From assembly GCA_018335585.1 (NCBI GenBank), contig JAGXRZ010000046.1, positions 75,832 to 115,054 on the forward strand: a stretch of 39,223 nucleotides of DNA, in the 5' to 3' direction. Of the stretch, positions 21,541 to 29,666 are shown piece by piece (the first letter of the stretch is position 1; every line of letters starts with the position of its first letter). The stretch comes from Selenomonadales bacterium. GTDB taxonomy: Bacteria > Bacillota > UBA994. A program made the translations under genes and the position numbers. The notes under the pieces are model-generated. The model did not search any database. It worked only from the letters and a program-made list of their open reading frames with translations, and had not been told where the DNA came from.

Positions 21541-22998
21541 TTATCTCCAGACAGGTTGCCCATTGAAGGTAATGCTCTGTAGGAGCCTGCGCACCCTGTT
21601 GATGCCGGTTTCTGTCAATGGAGAGTAGTGCAATTCCGCAGCGAATGGTTCAAGGTTACGCTCGACAATGGCCCAGCGCAGGAAGTCTACGATGGCGCGC
21701 GCTTTCGCTTCGTTGTCTTGGTCGCGATACACCAAAATCCACGTAATCCCTACTATGGGATAAGCCCTATGCGCGACTGAATCCGTGGGATGTGTCATAA
21801 ACGAGGAATCTTCCATGATTAAGGCTGCTGCCGTAGCTGCCTCTACCGAGGGCGCAATAAAGTTGCCCGACCTGTTCTGCATATGAGCCATGCTCAGGAG
21901 GCTCTGCACGGCGGTGGACAATTCCACATAACCGATGGCTCCAGGGATTTGACTTACCTGTGCGGCTACACCCGCATTACCCGCGCCGCCGATGGTCGTA
22001 CCTGGCCACCGCACGGTCGTGCCTTCGCCGACTTCGCTGCGCCACTGGGCACTTACTTTGGACAGGTAATTAGTAAAGATAAAGGTGGTACCGCTGGAAT
22101 CGGAACGACGAACTAGGGTGATGCGCTGGTCTGGCAAAGTAAGTGTCGGGTTCTGTGCTCGGATGGAAGGGTCGTTCCAGTTTGTGACACGCCCCAAGTA
22201 AATGTCGGCGAGCGTCCCGGGCGTTAAGCGTAATCCGCTACCGATACCGCCGAGATTGTATACTACGGCAACAGCTCCCATAACAGTCGGGATATGTAGT
22301 ACTTCGTTTGGCCTAACTTGGGCCTGCTGCTCCGCTGTCATCGGTGCATCCGTTCCGGCGAAATCGAATGTTCTCGCCAATATTCCGCGAATACCTGCAC
22401 CAGAACCTACCGAGGCGTACTCGATTTGCACGCGCGGGCTGGTGATTGCAGCGTACTCTGTGATCAAACGGGTGTACAGTGGAAAGGGGAAACTGGCTCC
22501 GCCTGCGGTTATCCGCAGTTCACTCGTTACCGGGGAACGCATGCGCGACTGTGTTGCGCTCGTGATGCGCACTGTACGCTGGGCCTCGTCCCACTCCACG
22601 GTGGCACCGAGCGATTCGGCCACAAAGCGCACCGGCACAAAGGTCCGTCCCGCAATAATCTGCGCGGGTTGGTCGAGGGAGACTGCGCGCCCGCCGACGG
22701 TGGCACTCCTGTTGCCGATAATCAGACTAATACTAATGTTCCCTTGCCGACCGCCGACCGTTTGCGTCGCCTCGGTCCACGTAACTTCCGCACCTAGTGC
22801 TTCAAAGATAAGGCGCATCGGCACCATAGTGCGCCCGCCGATAATCTGCGGCGCGGCGTCGCCCCTGATTTCGCGCCCGTCCAGCACGATAGCAATGGGC
22901 CTAGTTTGAGCTACTGCCATAGCCGGCACCAACGAGACTAAGGTACTTAAGCAAGCCAATACAGCCAGTACACGAACGAATAATGTGTGCTTTCTCAT
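21541..22998 (-). CDS. pstS: Phosphate-binding protein PstS fused to a copper-amine-oxidase-type N-terminal domain
   Basis: The protein captures phosphate outside the membrane and hands it to PstCA. A signal peptide (about 1-30, ending AMAVAQ) is followed by two beta-rich repeats of the CuAO_N1 type (about 35-150), each with a GRTFVPVRFVAESLGATVEW-like core. The PstS domain begins near 160 (ITAGGASFPFPLY) and includes YASVGSGAG, DFAGTDAPM, VTNWNDPSI, RSDSSGTTFIFTNYL and GAIGYVEL. There is no lipobox Cys. The added domain is common in extracellular Clostridia proteins as an adhesive or stalk module and may tether PstS to the wall, by inference. The ATG has GGGAGGG upstream. It is the first gene of the operon. 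Confidence 0.93.
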   Translation of the reverse strand: MRKHTLFVRVLAVLACLSTLVSLVPAMAVAQTRPIAIVLDGREIRGDAAPQIIGGRTMVPMRLIFEALGAEVTWTEATQTVGGRQGNISISLIIGNRSATVGGRAVSLDQPAQIIAGRTFVPVRFVAESLGATVEWDEAQRTVRITSATQSRMRSPVTSELRITAGGASFPFPLYTRLITEYAAITSPRVQIEYASVGSGAGIRGILARTFDFAGTDAPMTAEQQAQVRPNEVLHIPTVMGAVAVVYNLGGIGSGLRLTPGTLADIYLGRVTNWNDPSIRAQNPTLTLPDQRITLVRRSDSSGTTFIFTNYLSKVSAQWRSEVGEGTTVRWPGTTIGGAGNAGVAAQVSQIPGAIGYVELSTAVQSLLSMAHMQNRSGNFIAPSVEAATAAALIMEDSSFMTHPTDSVAHRAYPIVGITWILVYRDQDNEAKARAIVDFLRWAIVERNLEPFAAELHYSPLTETGINRVRRLLQSITFNGQPVWR

Positions 22999-23060
22999 AG
23001 CAATCTACCCTCCCGGCAATTTTGGTGACTCATCTCACCGCCATGAGGGTAACACGGTGT

Positions 23061-23077
23061 TGTTAAGCCGAGGTTAA
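23061..23077 (-). promoter_or_regulatory. PhoP-box-like direct repeat upstream of pstS
   Basis: On the minus strand TTAACC-N5-TTAACA gives two copies of the Bacillus PhoP half-box with the expected 11-base period, about 65 bases before the pstS start. Only two repeats are clear, while a strong Bacillus site has four. It overlaps the stop codon of the upstream EFR1-like gene. Confidence 0.5.
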
Positions 23078-23853
23078 AGTAGTGGCAAATCTTGCACAAG
23101 GCTACCGCGCCAGTAATCGTAGCGCCGCTTGCCGACGGTTAAGCGACCTACCTCTATCGCCGCGGCCGGGCAGAGATTGACGCAGCGCATGCAGTGCTCA
23201 CAGCCTTTGTGCCAGCGCGGCCTTTCGTTTTGCATGGTGATGACTTTAACAGGGCAAAGGTCTTCGCAGACTCCACACCCGGTGCACTTTTCCGTGGCGC
23301 GATAGAACTTGTGTACGTGCAGAAGCCCTTTCTGGAAGCCACTGTACGCAAGGCGCAGCAGGTACCACTTGGACATCTTGCGTGGAACTGCGGTGCCGTT
23401 AGCCACGGCGAGCGCTAATTCGCGCGCGCGACTGCACCCTTCTGCTATCTGTGACTCGGCTTCGCTTGGCACGACAGCTTCGCGGCCGAGAATGTAGTTG
23501 CTCGGCATCAGTATCCAATCGGAGGCGACGACCCGGTAGCCCTTCGAGCTCAGCGCTTCTGCCACCATGGCAGGCGCTGGACCGGCCATACCGGCGGCAT
23601 TAGCAAACACAGCTGCCCGACGGCCTTCGCCCTTTGGCAGCTGCTCTACAAACTTGTTGACTATGCGCGGGGCACCAAAGCAGTACACAGGAAAGAAAAT
23701 GCTCAGCAGTTCTGTAGGCTTGCCTCCTGCGTATGCGGTTACGTCCACCAGCTCTACTTGGCAACCACGCGCAATAAGTGTTTCAGCATACGCTCTTGCT
23801 AGGACTAGGGTATTGCCTGTGCCTGAGAAAAAATAGACATGCGAGTTAGGCAT
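23074..23853 (-). CDS. EFR1-type flavodoxin-ferredoxin fusion
   Basis: An N-terminal flavodoxin-like domain with the FMN-phosphate loop FSGTGNT (about 9-15) and FPVYCFGAP is fused to a C-terminal 2x[4Fe-4S] ferredoxin domain (CTGCGVCEDLCPV and CEHCMRCVNLCPA, about 190-240). This is the EFR1 architecture: a cytosolic electron carrier linking flavin and Fe-S cofactors, partners unknown. The length of 259 residues is standard. GGAGGAG lies six bases before the ATG. It is upstream of pstS on the same strand but separated by a PhoP-box-like site, so it is probably an independent unit. Confidence 0.88.
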   Translation of the reverse strand: MPNSHVYFFSGTGNTLVLARAYAETLIARGCQVELVDVTAYAGGKPTELLSIFFPVYCFGAPRIVNKFVEQLPKGEGRRAAVFANAAGMAGPAPAMVAEALSSKGYRVVASDWILMPSNYILGREAVVPSEAESQIAEGCSRARELALAVANGTAVPRKMSKWYLLRLAYSGFQKGLLHVHKFYRATEKCTGCGVCEDLCPVKVITMQNERPRWHKGCEHCMRCVNLCPAAAIEVGRLTVGKRRYDYWRGSLVQDLPLL

Positions 23854-23898
23854 GTCGCACTCCTCCGGCAGACCGTGCTCAAACGGGAGTTGTAGCAG

Positions 23899-25452
23899 GT
23901 GATAATTGCGTGGTTAACCGAGTATTTCACGGAAAATGACGATGCGAACCCGGTTCGGCCAGAGCACAAAAGAAATGGCTACCGCCTTACTAGCCAGTTC
24001 CTTGAGCATCCGTTCCACGCCGAGCAGCGAAATCGCCCGCTTGAGGTTATACCCTAAAAATGCCAAGGAAGCCTCCGCCCTGACTGACTCTAACCCACGA
24101 GTCAGAAAGTGCGTGAACCCCATGCTTCGCTTCAAAGTGCCAAAGACATGTTCGATGATTGCCTGTCGTTTCGCGTAGAGCACTCTGTTTGCCATTGTTC
24201 GCATGTCTACCGTGTTCATGATTGGCTGGTACTTTGAACGGCTAATCCTTCGCCCGCGCTTAGAGGTGGTGCACAACTCCCGTACGGGGCACTCCTTGCA
24301 TGCTTTCCAGTTGCGATATTCCGCTCGTTCGGCCTCGGCCTTGTCATTGAGCCTAGTTAGGACTTTGCCTTGTGGACAAGTATATGTGTCTGTCTGGGAG
24401 TCGTAGACAAACTGATCGTTCAGGTACTCCTTTACGCCAGTTGAGTTCGCAGGGGTAGGCCTTGTCACAAGTGCTATAATGCCAGCGTCTTCGCAGCGCT
24501 TAAGATCTTCAGCTACGTAGTAGCCCTTATCTGCCAAGACCTTGATCTCTTCTACCCCCAGCGCCTCTTGTGCCTTGATCCCCATGACGCTGAGTTGCCC
24601 TTGGTCTGCCGCCGAATTAATGACGTCAGCCACAACGACTAAGCTGTGCTTCGCATCTACTACTGCTTGCACGTTGTAGCAGACATCAACGCCGTTATTG
24701 TGAACGCCCATTAACCTTGCGTCTGGGTCAACCGTAGATACTTCGCCGTTCTTGCTAATTTCCTCGGCAAGTGCGCGGTAGGCCTCCTTGCGAGCCTCGT
24801 TATCTTTGAGTGCTTGCACAATGCTTGCCCGAGCGAATGGCGGGGCACATTCAAATGAATCGCATTCATCAAGCTCCTCGAGATAAGCAACGTCCTTAGT
24901 CGCAAGGTGCTCCAAGTGCCGTTCTACTTTTCTAGCGCTGTAATTATTGCGCTTGGAGTTAGATGCTCGTATTTTGGTGCCATCAGTAGCGACCACTTCT
25001 CCCCCAATGAGTCCCCATTCCCTACACAAGGCATTAAACTGAGCGAGCACTCTCGTCAAAGGCTCACGGTTATCGCGACGGAAATCTGCGATAGTCTTGT
25101 AGTCAGGGGTGAGTTTGCGAAGCAGCCACATTACTTCTTGATTGCGGCGTGCTTCTGCCTCTAGCTTACGTGTTGAGCGAATCCCGTTTGTGTAGCCGTA
25201 GATGTACAGACGAATCAAATCACCAGGATGAAAAGGCGGTCGCCCAGTTTTAGCGAGAGTGGCCTTCTGAAAACCAAGCGTATTAAGGTCAAGTGTATCA
25301 ACGAAAACGTCAATTACCCTAACGGGATTGTCCTTTCCTACGTAATCGTCAAGACACTGCGCTATTCCTAGCTGAAATCTGCAATCGCCGGTAATGTAAG
25401 GCATAATACACCGCCATTTTCATACTTCTAGCGATAATTATACCATAATCAC
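23899..25452 (-). mobile_element. IS1182-family insertion sequence, apparently complete
   Basis: One full-length transposase gene is bounded by candidate imperfect inverted repeats. GTGATAATTGCGTGGTTAA starts at 23899 on the plus strand and GTGATTATGGTATAATTAT starts at 25452 on the minus strand; they match at about 12 of 19 positions. I do not see a clear target duplication, so the exact ends are tentative. Base composition is visibly more AT-rich than the neighbours, which suggests a recent arrival. Confidence 0.7.
23914..25404 (-). CDS. IS1182-family transposase
   Basis: This is a DDE-type transposase of 496 residues without stops or frameshifts. The N-terminal DUF772-like part contains GRPPFHPGDLIRLYIYGYTN and RRNQEVMWLL. 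It is followed by KTIADFRRDN, the DDE_Tnp_1-type core (VVATDGTKIRASNS, VDPDARLMG, VLADKGYY) and a C-terminal zinc-like Cys segment (CKECPVRELC). The final IIEHVFGTLKRSMGFTHFL is a transposase signature that probably carries the catalytic Glu. The start ATG has only a weak ribosome binding site, as is usual for IS genes. It looks functional. Confidence 0.93.
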   Translation of the reverse strand: MPYITGDCRFQLGIAQCLDDYVGKDNPVRVIDVFVDTLDLNTLGFQKATLAKTGRPPFHPGDLIRLYIYGYTNGIRSTRKLEAEARRNQEVMWLLRKLTPDYKTIADFRRDNREPLTRVLAQFNALCREWGLIGGEVVATDGTKIRASNSKRNNYSARKVERHLEHLATKDVAYLEELDECDSFECAPPFARASIVQALKDNEARKEAYRALAEEISKNGEVSTVDPDARLMGVHNNGVDVCYNVQAVVDAKHSLVVVADVINSAADQGQLSVMGIKAQEALGVEEIKVLADKGYYVAEDLKRCEDAGIIALVTRPTPANSTGVKEYLNDQFVYDSQTDTYTCPQGKVLTRLNDKAEAERAEYRNWKACKECPVRELCTTSKRGRRISRSKYQPIMNTVDMRTMANRVLYAKRQAIIEHVFGTLKRSMGFTHFLTRGLESVRAEASLAFLGYNLKRAISLLGVERMLKELASKAVAISFVLWPNRVRIVIFREILG

Positions 25453-25461
25453 TACGTTATG

Positions 25462-27696
25462 TCATGACTTTTCGCACAGTCTGCCGTCCCTCAAAGACAT
25501 TTCTCCCCTTACGGTCTCGACAAGGACTTCCACCAACATAGGGTCAAACTGGGTGCCGGCATAGCGCTGTAGCTCTAGGATGGCGTCCTGTGACGACATG
25601 CCTTGGCGGTAGGGTCGGTCGGAGGTCATGGCGTCAAAGGCGTCGGCAATGGCGACGATGCGGCAGGCCAAGGGGATATCGTGCCGGGATAGACCGTGCG
25701 GGTAGCCTGCGCCGTTCCACCACTCGTGGTGCTTAAGTATTAGGTCAGCCACGGTGGCTAACTCGGGCGAGGCCATAGCGATGCGGTAGCCTATTTCGCA
25801 GTGCCGCTGCATCTCCTTTTTTTCTTCGGGGTTAAGCGGCCCGGGCTTCTGTAAAATGCTGTCAGCGACCCCTACCTTACCTATATCGTGAAACTTTGCA
25901 AATAAAACGAGCTCAAACATCGCGTCCTCAGGATACTCTATAGCACGCGCCAGCGTCACAGCCAGTTCGCCCATGCGCTCCACGTGTTCGCGCGTTTCAA
26001 AGTTCTTGCTCTCTAGCGCACCCATCAACACGTGGACCAAACTGCTCCGGCTGCTTTGTTTTTGCAGCAACTTCTCGCGGTACATGTGGTCGTCGGCTTC
26101 TTTGTAGAGAGCATAAACCCCTCCGCCAAACTCCGTCGCAGTCTTGTAGCCGAATGACACGCTAAACGGGTAGTGTGGCGTGGTGTTATTGCACTCGACG
26201 ATGGCGCCTTCAAGCTGCAACACACATTGGGCAACATCCTCGCTCCTGGCATCTGGGATAAGAATGACGAATTCATCTCCGCCAATGCGAGCGCATACCG
26301 CGCCGTCCGGGGCGTTTTGCTCTAGGAGACGGGCCACAGATTTTAGGAGCTCATCGCCTGCCACGTGACCGAATGTGTCGTTAATGAGCTTTAACCCGTT
26401 AAGGTCGGCCACGATAATGGCCGGAGAGGGCATACTCCCTTCCGAGAGCAGCTTCTCAAAATAGTGGCGATTATAAAGGCCAGTCAATGAGTCATGCCAG
26501 TAGAGGTATTCCCTAGCCTCTTGCACGCTCCTGCGTTCGGTGACATCGCGCATTAGGAGTAGCATTGCTGCTTCGCCTTCATAGTCGATAAGCGTGCCGT
26601 AAATCTCGAGCCACATCGTACTGCCATCTACTCGCAGGCAGTGGTATTCCGCTGTTACCTTGGTACCCTCTAAAATGCTGACAAAGTCTTGCCTAGCACT
26701 CTCACCAGATGCTGGATGCAAGAATCTTTGCGCCTTGCCGACCGCACTACCAGTTGGTTCACTTACCCCAAACATTTTTGCTGCTGAAGGATTCCAGAAC
26801 ACAACCTCGCCGTCAGCGCGTACAATGGCCATGCCTTCGAGCAAGCTCTCCACAAGCGAGCGATAGCGTTTTTCGCCCTGGTGCAAGGACTCTATCAGCT
26901 GCCGCTGGTCTTCAATGTCCGTGGCTATAGACAGCACTCCACGCCTGCCTCCGCCAAGTGGAATGGCGCGTTCACGCAGCAGTTTGCGCCTCACCTCGCC
27001 GCTTCGCTCTAGGGAATATACCTCATGCACCAATGTTTCACCGGCCGCGATGCGAGCTAAATGCCCTGCCACAAGGTGTTGGTGGTCAGCTGGTACGAAG
27101 AGTCGCACATTAGCACCAATTAGCTCCGCGCGCGTATATCCCGAGGCTTTATAGTAAGCTTCGTTAGCATCCATGATGTTGCCCTCTAGATCTAGGACAA
27201 CGATTTTGTCAGGGGACAGCTCAAAGAGGTGGCGATACTGCTCCTCGCGGTTAGCGAGCTCGATTTCTACCAGCTTTCGTTTTGTGATGTCCGTGACGAA
27301 TCCCTCAAGGTAGGCTACCCGACCATCCTCTTCAAACACCGCCTTGCCACGGTCCCACACCCAACGCACTTCGCCACTAGCAGTGACTATGCGGTATTCC
27401 ACCTCTAGCGGGAGACCTAACGTTAGGCGCGTCTGAGCCCCTACCCAATCGCGGTGTTCTGGATGGATAATATCGTTGTACGCCAGCTGTTTATTGTCAA
27501 TTAAGGCCTCCTGCGCATAACCGGTTATCGCCGTGAAACCCTCACTAAGGTAAGACATTGTCCATTGCGGGTCGTTAGCGCAACGATAGACAAAGCCTGG
27601 AACCGTATTTATAATCATGTCCAAAGTAAGCTGCGTCTGTCTAAGCGCAGCCTCTAGTTTTCTCTCTCGCATAGATTTTGACCTAGAGATTTTCAC
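25462..27696 (-). CDS. PAS-PAS-PAS-GGDEF-HD-GYP c-di-GMP regulatory protein
   Basis: Three PAS domains (each ending in a DIT/DIE/DVTERR-type boundary) lead into a GGDEF domain (IGGDEF intact) and a C-terminal HD-GYP phosphodiesterase domain with HDIGK, HHEWWNGAGYP and the later DAFDAMTSDRPYR. It may both make and break c-di-GMP, with the PAS sensors setting the balance. No RxxD I-site lies five residues before GGDEF (PDGA there), unlike the other cyclase in this window. No membrane helix is seen, so it is cytosolic. The GTG at 27696 has AGGTG at seven-base spacing and gives 744 residues; a longer frame begins at 27729 and the first ATG is at 27672. Confidence 0.92.
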   Translation of the reverse strand: MKISRSKSMRERKLEAALRQTQLTLDMIINTVPGFVYRCANDPQWTMSYLSEGFTAITGYAQEALIDNKQLAYNDIIHPEHRDWVGAQTRLTLGLPLEVEYRIVTASGEVRWVWDRGKAVFEEDGRVAYLEGFVTDITKRKLVEIELANREEQYRHLFELSPDKIVVLDLEGNIMDANEAYYKASGYTRAELIGANVRLFVPADHQHLVAGHLARIAAGETLVHEVYSLERSGEVRRKLLRERAIPLGGGRRGVLSIATDIEDQRQLIESLHQGEKRYRSLVESLLEGMAIVRADGEVVFWNPSAAKMFGVSEPTGSAVGKAQRFLHPASGESARQDFVSILEGTKVTAEYHCLRVDGSTMWLEIYGTLIDYEGEAAMLLLMRDVTERRSVQEAREYLYWHDSLTGLYNRHYFEKLLSEGSMPSPAIIVADLNGLKLINDTFGHVAGDELLKSVARLLEQNAPDGAVCARIGGDEFVILIPDARSEDVAQCVLQLEGAIVECNNTTPHYPFSVSFGYKTATEFGGGVYALYKEADDHMYREKLLQKQSSRSSLVHVLMGALESKNFETREHVERMGELAVTLARAIEYPEDAMFELVLFAKFHDIGKVGVADSILQKPGPLNPEEKKEMQRHCEIGYRIAMASPELATVADLILKHHEWWNGAGYPHGLSRHDIPLACRIVAIADAFDAMTSDRPYRQGMSSQDAILELQRYAGTQFDPMLVEVLVETVRGEMSLRDGRLCEKS

Positions 27697-27748
27697 ACAA
27701 ACGCACCTCGGAGTCTCTATTCGACTCACGGTGCACTAATCCTCTTAG

Positions 27749-27780
27749 TGAAGCAAAACTGAAGCAAAAGGGACGGAGCT
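27749..27780 (+). repeat. Partial copy of the AAGGGACGGAG repeat element
   Basis: GTGAAGCAAAA is followed by TGAAGCAAAAGGGACGGAGC, the left arm and loop of the hairpin found intact at 32353-32385. The right arm is missing here. It sits between the divergent PAS-GGDEF-HD-GYP and pepF genes. Confidence 0.65.
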
Positions 27781-27863
27781 GCAGGAACGGTGCTTGGCAT
27801 AGCGAAATATGTGCATAGGGAGACCGCCTTGGCTCCCGACTAAATCTACTGGGAGGCGATTAA

Positions 27864-29654
27864 ATGGCAGTGCAGCTTACCCGTGCAGAAGTCCCCATTG
27901 CGGAAACTTGGAACATTAACGACATCTTCCCCACCCCCGAGGCTTGGGAGCAGGAATTACGTGCACTAGCGAGCATAGTGGCTAGCATAACCCAGTACAA
28001 GGGCCGACTCCAGGAAGGGGCGGCAGTGTTACTTGGCTGCCTAGAAGCGCAGGAGGCACTGCAGAAACGCGCCACCAAAGTGTTTGCCTATGCCTCGCTA
28101 AACCTCTCCGCTGACGGCACTAACCCTGCGTACCAAGCCATGGCCGGCAAAGCCGGAGCAATAGGGGCCGAGATACAGGCAGAGACTTCTTTTGTGCAGT
28201 CCGAAGCGCTCACCCTGCCTGACGGCACGCTGCAGCAGTATCTTAGAGATGAGCCAGGGCTTTTGCCTTATCGCGTCACGCTTGAAAAGTGGATTGAGAA
28301 GAAACCGCACATGCTCACTCCGGAGGCCGAAATGGTTCTAGCGGCACTCGGCGAAGTGCTAAGTTCTCCGGTAGAAGTTTACGAGCGCTCCCGCACGGCA
28401 GATTTGAAGTTTGACGCGGTCGCAGACAGTGAGGGCAAGCTTTACCCCATGTCACTCGGACGACACGAAGGAGCCGCAGACCATACTTTGCGCAGAAACG
28501 CCTATGCGGAACTCAACCGCGGGCTAAAGCAGTACCTGCAAACCTACGGCACTACCTGGGGAACAGAAGTAAAGAAAAATGTAGTATTGGCTAAGCTGCG
28601 GGGATATAAGTCTGCCGTGCATATGCTCGTTGACCAGCAAGAAGTAAACACAGATATCTACCACAACATTCATGACGTCATCCTGACGGAGCTTGCGCCG
28701 CACATGCGCAAGTACGCGCGCCTACGCAAAAAAGTGCTCGGTCTCAGTGAGATGCTCTACTGCGACATCGAAGCGCCACTTGACCCGAGCTTTAACCCCG
28801 AGACTACGTATGAAGAGGCGTGTGCGCTGCTGCTCGCTAGTCTACAGGTGCTTGGGCCGGAATACGCGGCCATTATGGAGGATGGCCTTACCAACCGCTG
28901 GGTGGACCGGGCAGACAATGTGGGTAAGCGCACCGGAGCCTTCTGCAACTCGGTCTACGGCGTGCACCCCTACATTAGCATGACTTGGGGCAACCGCATG
29001 CGCAACGCCCTAACGCTAGCGCACGAGTTAGGCCACGCCGGGCAGGGCGTGCTAGCGCAGAGATACCAGCGCCTCGCTAACACTCGCCCCACCATGTTCT
29101 TTATTGAAGCTCCTTCTACGATTAACGAGCTATTGGTGGCCGACCACATCCTAGCAAACAGCACCAGTCGCCAGATGCGCCGCTGGCTCATTATGCAGCT
29201 ACTGATGACCTACCACCACAACTTCGTGCGCCACCTCATTGAAGGTGAGCTGCAGCGGCGGACTTACGCCCTGGCAGAGCAAGGTCATCCCATTACCGCA
29301 AGCGTGCTCAACAAAGTGCAGGGCGATATTCTAGAGGAGTTTTGGGGCGGCGAAGTAGTTATTGACGAAGGCGCCAAAATGGTCTGGATGCGCCAAGCTC
29401 ACTATTACCGCGGCCTCTATCCGTACACGTATGCTGCCGGCCTGACTGTAGGAACCGCCGTGGCTCGGGCCATTCAAACGGAGGGCGCGCCGGTCGCCGC
29501 ACGCTGGGTCGAGGTGCTTAAAGCCGGAGGAACACTTAAGCCATTGGAGCTCGCCAAGCTGGCAGGCGTAGATATGACGAGTAAGGAGCCTATCCGGGAG
29601 GCCGTAGCCTACGTGGGCTGGCTTGTGGACGAAGTTGTAGCGAGTTTCGAGTAA
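27864..29654 (+). CDS. pepF: Oligoendopeptidase F
   Basis: This cytosolic zinc metallopeptidase of family M3B trims short peptides. The 596-residue sequence has the PepF N-terminal helical domain (WNINDIFPTPEAWEQEL at the start) and the catalytic domain with HELGH (387-391). A Glu near 415 in EAPSTINE is the expected third zinc ligand, and Tyr-rich AHYYRGLYPYTYAAG helps bind substrate. GGGAGGCG precedes the ATG. It is followed six bases later by the iorAB genes, which suggests a peptide-to-2-oxoacid fermentation unit. Confidence 0.95.
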   Translation: MAVQLTRAEVPIAETWNINDIFPTPEAWEQELRALASIVASITQYKGRLQEGAAVLLGCLEAQEALQKRATKVFAYASLNLSADGTNPAYQAMAGKAGAIGAEIQAETSFVQSEALTLPDGTLQQYLRDEPGLLPYRVTLEKWIEKKPHMLTPEAEMVLAALGEVLSSPVEVYERSRTADLKFDAVADSEGKLYPMSLGRHEGAADHTLRRNAYAELNRGLKQYLQTYGTTWGTEVKKNVVLAKLRGYKSAVHMLVDQQEVNTDIYHNIHDVILTELAPHMRKYARLRKKVLGLSEMLYCDIEAPLDPSFNPETTYEEACALLLASLQVLGPEYAAIMEDGLTNRWVDRADNVGKRTGAFCNSVYGVHPYISMTWGNRMRNALTLAHELGHAGQGVLAQRYQRLANTRPTMFFIEAPSTINELLVADHILANSTSRQMRRWLIMQLLMTYHHNFVRHLIEGELQRRTYALAEQGHPITASVLNKVQGDILEEFWGGEVVIDEGAKMVWMRQAHYYRGLYPYTYAAGLTVGTAVARAIQTEGAPVAARWVEVLKAGGTLKPLELAKLAGVDMTSKEPIREAVAYVGWLVDEVVASFE

Positions 29655-29666
29655 GGAGGAATGCGC

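Noticed and set aside
22202-22909. 235-residue plus-strand frame opposite pstS
   Set aside because: Antisense to a well-recognised PstS/CuAO_N1 coding region, with low-complexity Ala/Arg/Pro/Ser content.
27790-27830. TTGGCA near 27794 as the pepF promoter
   Set aside because: No acceptable -10 box at 16-18 bases; nearest AT-rich hexamer spacing is wrong.
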